Below, piece after piece: positions 60,286 to 64,000 of a stretch of 64,000 nt of DNA. The stretch's first letter is position 1. Every line of letters starts with the position of its first letter. The notes beneath the pieces are model-generated. The model did not search any database. It was not told the DNA's origin and saw only the letters and a program-made list of their open reading frames with translations. The stretch is from Callipepla californica brunnescens (Eukaryota; Chordata; Aves; Galliformes; Odontophoridae), in the NCBI GenBank assembly GCA_023055505.1, contig JALIRH010000098.1:372001-436000 (forward strand), read 5' to 3'. The position numbers were made by a program, and so were the translations under genes.

Positions 60286-63200
60286 ACATCTATGAGGAGG
60301 CTATGGGGAGGATATGAGGCAGCTATGGGGTGGCTATGGGGCGGCTATGGGGCTGCAGTAAGGCAGGTATGGGGCAGAAATGAGGCAGCCACGGGGCAGC
60401 AGTGGGGCAGCTATGGGGCAGCTATGGGACAGAAGTGGGGCAGCTCTAAGGGTAGCCATGGGGCAGTTATGGGGCAACAGTGGGGCAGGTATGGGGCGGC
60501 TATTAGGCAGCCATCAAGCAGCTATGAGGCAGTAGTGGGGCAGCTATGAGGCAGCAGTGATGGAGCTATGGAGTAGCAGTGAGGCAGCTATAAGGAGGCT
60601 ATGGGAGGCTATGGGGCAGCTATGGTGCATCAGTGAGGAAGCTATGGGGCGGCTTTGGGGCAGCATTTTGGCAGCTATGGGGCAGCAGTGGGACAGCTAT
60701 GAGGAGGCTATGGGGAAGCTATGTGGCAGCAGAGAGCTAGCTATGGGGCAGCTATGAGGAGGCTAAGGGGAGGCTATGGGGCAGCTATAGAGCGCCTATG
60801 TGGCAGTAGTTGGGCAGATATAAGGCAGCAGTGGGGCAGCTATGGGGCGGGAATTAGGCAGCCATGGGGCACGTATGGGGCAGCAGTGAGGTAGCTATGG
60901 GGCAGCTATGGGTCAGCTATGAGGAGGTTATGGGGAGGCAATGGAGCAGCAGTGGGGCAGATATGGGACGGTTATTAAGAGGCTATGTGGCAGCTATGGG
61001 GCATTAGTGGGGCAGCTATGGGGAAGTAGTGGGGCAGATATGGGGCAGCAGTGAGGCAGCTATGGGGTAGCTATGAGAAAGCTATGGGGCAGCAGTGAGG
61101 AAGTAGTGAGGCAGCTATGAGAAGGCTGTGGGGAAGCTATGGGGCAGCTATGGGGCACCAGTGAGGCAGATATGGGGCACCAGTGAGGCAGCTATAGGGA
61201 GGCTACGGGGCAGCAGTGAGGGAGTAGAGAGTCCAATATGGGGCATTAGTGCGGCAGCTATGGGGCATTAGTGGGGCAGTTATGAGGAGGCTATGGGGAG
61301 GCTATGGAGCAGCTATGGGGCAGCTATAGGGCAGCAGGGAGGTAGCAATGGGGCAGCAGTTGGGAAGCTATGATGAGGCTATGGTGAGTCTACGGGGCAG
61401 CTATGGTACACCAGTGAGGCAGCCATGGGGCAGCTATGGTACACCAGTGAGGCAGCCATGGGGCAGCTATGGGGCACCAATGGGACAGTTATGAGGAGGC
61501 TGTGGGGAAGCTATGGGGCAGCTATGGGGCAGCAATGAGGAGGGTATGGAGAGGCTATGGGGCAGCTATGGTGCAACAGTGAGGCAGCTATGGGGTAGCT
61601 TTGAGGAGGCTGTGGGGAGGATATGGGGTAGATATGTGGCAACGGTGAGGTAGCTATGGGGAAGCTATGGGGCAGCAATGAGGGAGTAGTCGGTCAGCTA
61701 TGGGGCATTAGTGCTGCAGCTATGGGGCCGAGTGGGGCAGTTAAGAGGAGGCTATGGGGAGGCTATGGGGCAGCTATCGGACAGCATTGAGCTAGCTTTA
61801 GAACAGCTATGAGGAGGCTATGGGGCAGATATGGGGCAGCAGTCGGGCAGCTATGGGGCGGATATGGAGCAGCAGTGGGGCAGGTATGGGGCAGTAGTAA
61901 GACAGCTATGTGGCAGCAGTGGGGCAGATATGAGGAGGCTATGAGGAGGCTATGGGGCGGCTATGAAGCAGCAGTGAGGCAGTTATGAGGCGGCTATGGG
62001 GCAGATATGTGGCAGCAGTGAAGCAGCTATGGTGCGGCTATAAGGCAGCCATGGGGCAGCTATGGGTTAGCAGTGAGTCAGCTATGGGGCAGCAGTTGGG
62101 CAGCTATGAGGAGGCTATGGGGCAGCTATGGAGCAGATTTGAAACAGCTTTGGGGCGGCTGTGGGGCAGTAGTTTGGCAGCTATGAGGCAGCAGTTGGGC
62201 AGCAGTTGGGGCAGTAGTGAGGCAGCTATGTGGCAGCTCAGGAGAGGCTATGGGGCAGCTATGGGGCATTAGTGGGGCAGCTATGGGGAAGTAGTGGGGC
62301 AGATATGGGGCAGCAGTGAGGCAGCTATGGGGTAGCTATTGGGCAGTAGTGGGGAAGCAGTGAGGCAGCTATGGGGCAGCAGTTGGGCAGCTATAAAGAG
62401 GCTATGGAGAGGCTGTGCGGCAGCTATGGTGCATCAGTGAGGAAGCTATGGGGCGTCTTTAGGGCAGCAGTTTGACAGCTATGAGGCAGTCACGGGGCAG
62501 CTATGGGACAGCAGTGGGACAGCTATGAGGAGGCTAGAGGGCAGCTATGGGGCAGCTATGAGGAGGCTATGGGGAGGCTATGGGGCAGGTATATAGTGGC
62601 TATGTGGCAGTAGTCGGGCAGATATAAGGCATCAATGGGGCAGCAGTGGGGCAGCTATTGGGCGGCTATTAGGCAGCCATGGGGCGGCTATGGGGCAGCA
62701 GGGAGGTAGCAATGGGGCAGCAGTGGAGCAGCTATGATGAGGCTATGGCGAGGCTCTGGGGCAGCTATGGTGCACCAGTGAGGCAGCTATTGGGTAGCTA
62801 TGAAGAGGCTGTGGGGAGGCTATGGGGCAGATATGTGGCAACGTTGAGGTAGCTATTGAGAAGCTATGGGGCAGCAGTGAGGCAGTAGTGGGTCAGCTAT
62901 GGGGCATTAGTGCTGCAGCTATGGGGCCGCAGTGGGGCATCTAAGAGGAAGCTATGGCGAGGCTATGGGGCAGCTATGGGGCAGCAGTGAGCTAGCTATA
63001 GAACAGCTATGAGGAGGCTATGGGGCAGCTATGGAGCAGATTTGAAACAGCTTTGGGGCGGCTATGGGGCAGTAGTTTGGCAGCTATGAGGCAGCAGTTG
63101 GGCAGCTATGGGGCAGTAGTGAGGCAGCTATGTGGCGGCTCAGGAGAGGCTATGGGGCAGCTATGGGGCATTAGTGGGGCAGCTATGGGGAAGTAGTGGG

Positions 63201-64000
63201 GCAGGTAAGGGGCAGAAGTGAGGCAGCTATGAGGTAGCTATGAGGAGGCTATGGGGCAGTAGTGGGGAAGCAGTGAGGCAGCTATGGGGCAGCAGTTGGG
63301 CAGCTATGAGGAGGCTATGGGGAGGCTATGGGGCAGCAGTGAGGCAGTTTTGGGGCACCAGTGAGGCAGCTATGGGGAGGCTACGGGGCAGCAGTCGGGC
63401 AGCTATGGGGCGGATATGGAGCAGCAGTGGGGCAGATATGAGGAGGCTATGAGGAGGCTATGGGGCAGCAGTGAGGCAGCTATGGGACAGGTATGAGGCA
63501 CTTATCAAGCAGCTCTGGGGCAGCGGTGTGGCAGCTAAGAGGAGGCAATTGGGAGGCTATGGGGCAGCTATGAAGCAGCAGTGAGGCAGCTATGGGGCGT
63601 CTATGGGGCAGCAGTGGGGCAACTATGAGGAGACTATGGGGAGGCTACGGGGCAGCTATTGGGCAGCAGTGAGGCAGCAATGAGGCAGCTATGAGGAGGC
63701 TATGGGAAGCCGATGAGGCAGCTATAGAGCGGCTATGGGGCAGTAGTGGGGCAGCTATTGGGCACCATGGGGCAGCAGTGAGGCAGCTATGGGACGGCTA
63801 TGGGGAGGCTATGGGGCAGGTATGGGGCAGCAGTGGGGCAGCTATGGAGCAGATATCGAGAGGTTATGAGGCAGCTATGGGGTGGCGATGAGGCAGACAT
63901 AGGGAAGCTATGGTGGAGCAGGGAGGCAGCTATGGGGTGGCTATGGGGCAGCAGTGAGACAGCTATGGGGCAAGTATGGGGAGGCTATGGGGCAGTAATG
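60286..64000. repeat. 11-bp GGGGCAGCTAT minisatellite, right block
   Basis: The same 11-mer family and orientation as 55376-59430 continue to the window edge. Segmental duplications are visible: the stretch around GGGGCATTAGTGGGGCAGCTATGGGGAAGTAGT recurs near 61012, 62270 and 63170, and GGAGCAGATTTGAAACAGC occurs at about 62130 and 63024. No non-satellite insertion is seen here. Confidence 0.95.

Noticed and set aside
55305..63891. Gly/Ala/Trp-rich frames in the 11-bp minisatellite
   Set aside because: Same reason: periodic translation of GGGGCAGCTAT with few stop codons.

Overview
The window looks like a bird subtelomere or a satellite-rich microchromosome end, most likely from a galliform (chicken or a relative). 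The evidence is kilobases of exact and degenerate CCCTAA/TTAGGG repeats, G-rich 10- and 11-bp minisatellites like those in avian microchromosomes, an avian-type endogenous retrovirus (ERV) with an alpharetrovirus-style envelope subunit, solo LTRs with 5-bp target duplications, and CpG islands packed between minisatellites. The species call is an inference. I see no complete intact cellular gene; almost all long reading frames are side effects of stop-poor short repeats.

Layout: 1-2709, five units of an unidentified ~590-bp satellite (the fourth deleted to 347 bp). 2710-3197, transition into degenerate telomeric DNA. 3198-28876, a five-unit macrosatellite (5669, 5692, 4774, 4772 and 4772 bp). 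Each unit has a C-rich (CCCTAA-like) arm, an almost pure CCCTAA core, a second C-rich stretch, a strand switch at CCTAGG, a G-rich (TTAGGG-like) arm homologous in inverse orientation to the C-rich arm, and a 188-bp fragment of a retroviral protease reading frame. 28877-33055, the fifth protease fragment runs straight on into a decayed ERV: reverse transcriptase, RNase H, integrase, envelope and 3' LTR.

33056-35035, a 10-bp GGGTCGCTGT minisatellite with four embedded modules carrying CTCF-like sites, one a perfect core. 35036-36055, G-rich then C-rich minisatellites. 36056-36400, a CpG-rich promoter-like segment. 36401-37383, minisatellite DNA with fragments of one minus-strand exon-like sequence. 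37384-39000, a diverged partial copy of the macrosatellite C-rich arm, split by a 574-bp solo LTR. 39000-49642, 10.6 kb of degenerate telomeric repeat with higher-order structure. 49643-55375, an 8-bp SAATGTCA satellite interrupted by two solo LTR-like insertions. 55376-64000, an 11-bp GGGGCAGCTAT minisatellite interrupted at 59430-60285 by a CpG island with two divergent candidate first exons.

The most notable structure is the macrosatellite: telomere-like arms in inverted orientation with a captured piece of a retrovirus at the unit boundary, and the array ending where the longer retrovirus begins. This suggests that recombination between an ERV and subtelomeric DNA seeded a unit that was later amplified, homogenised and contracted. 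Assembly collapse or expansion in such DNA cannot be excluded from the sequence alone.
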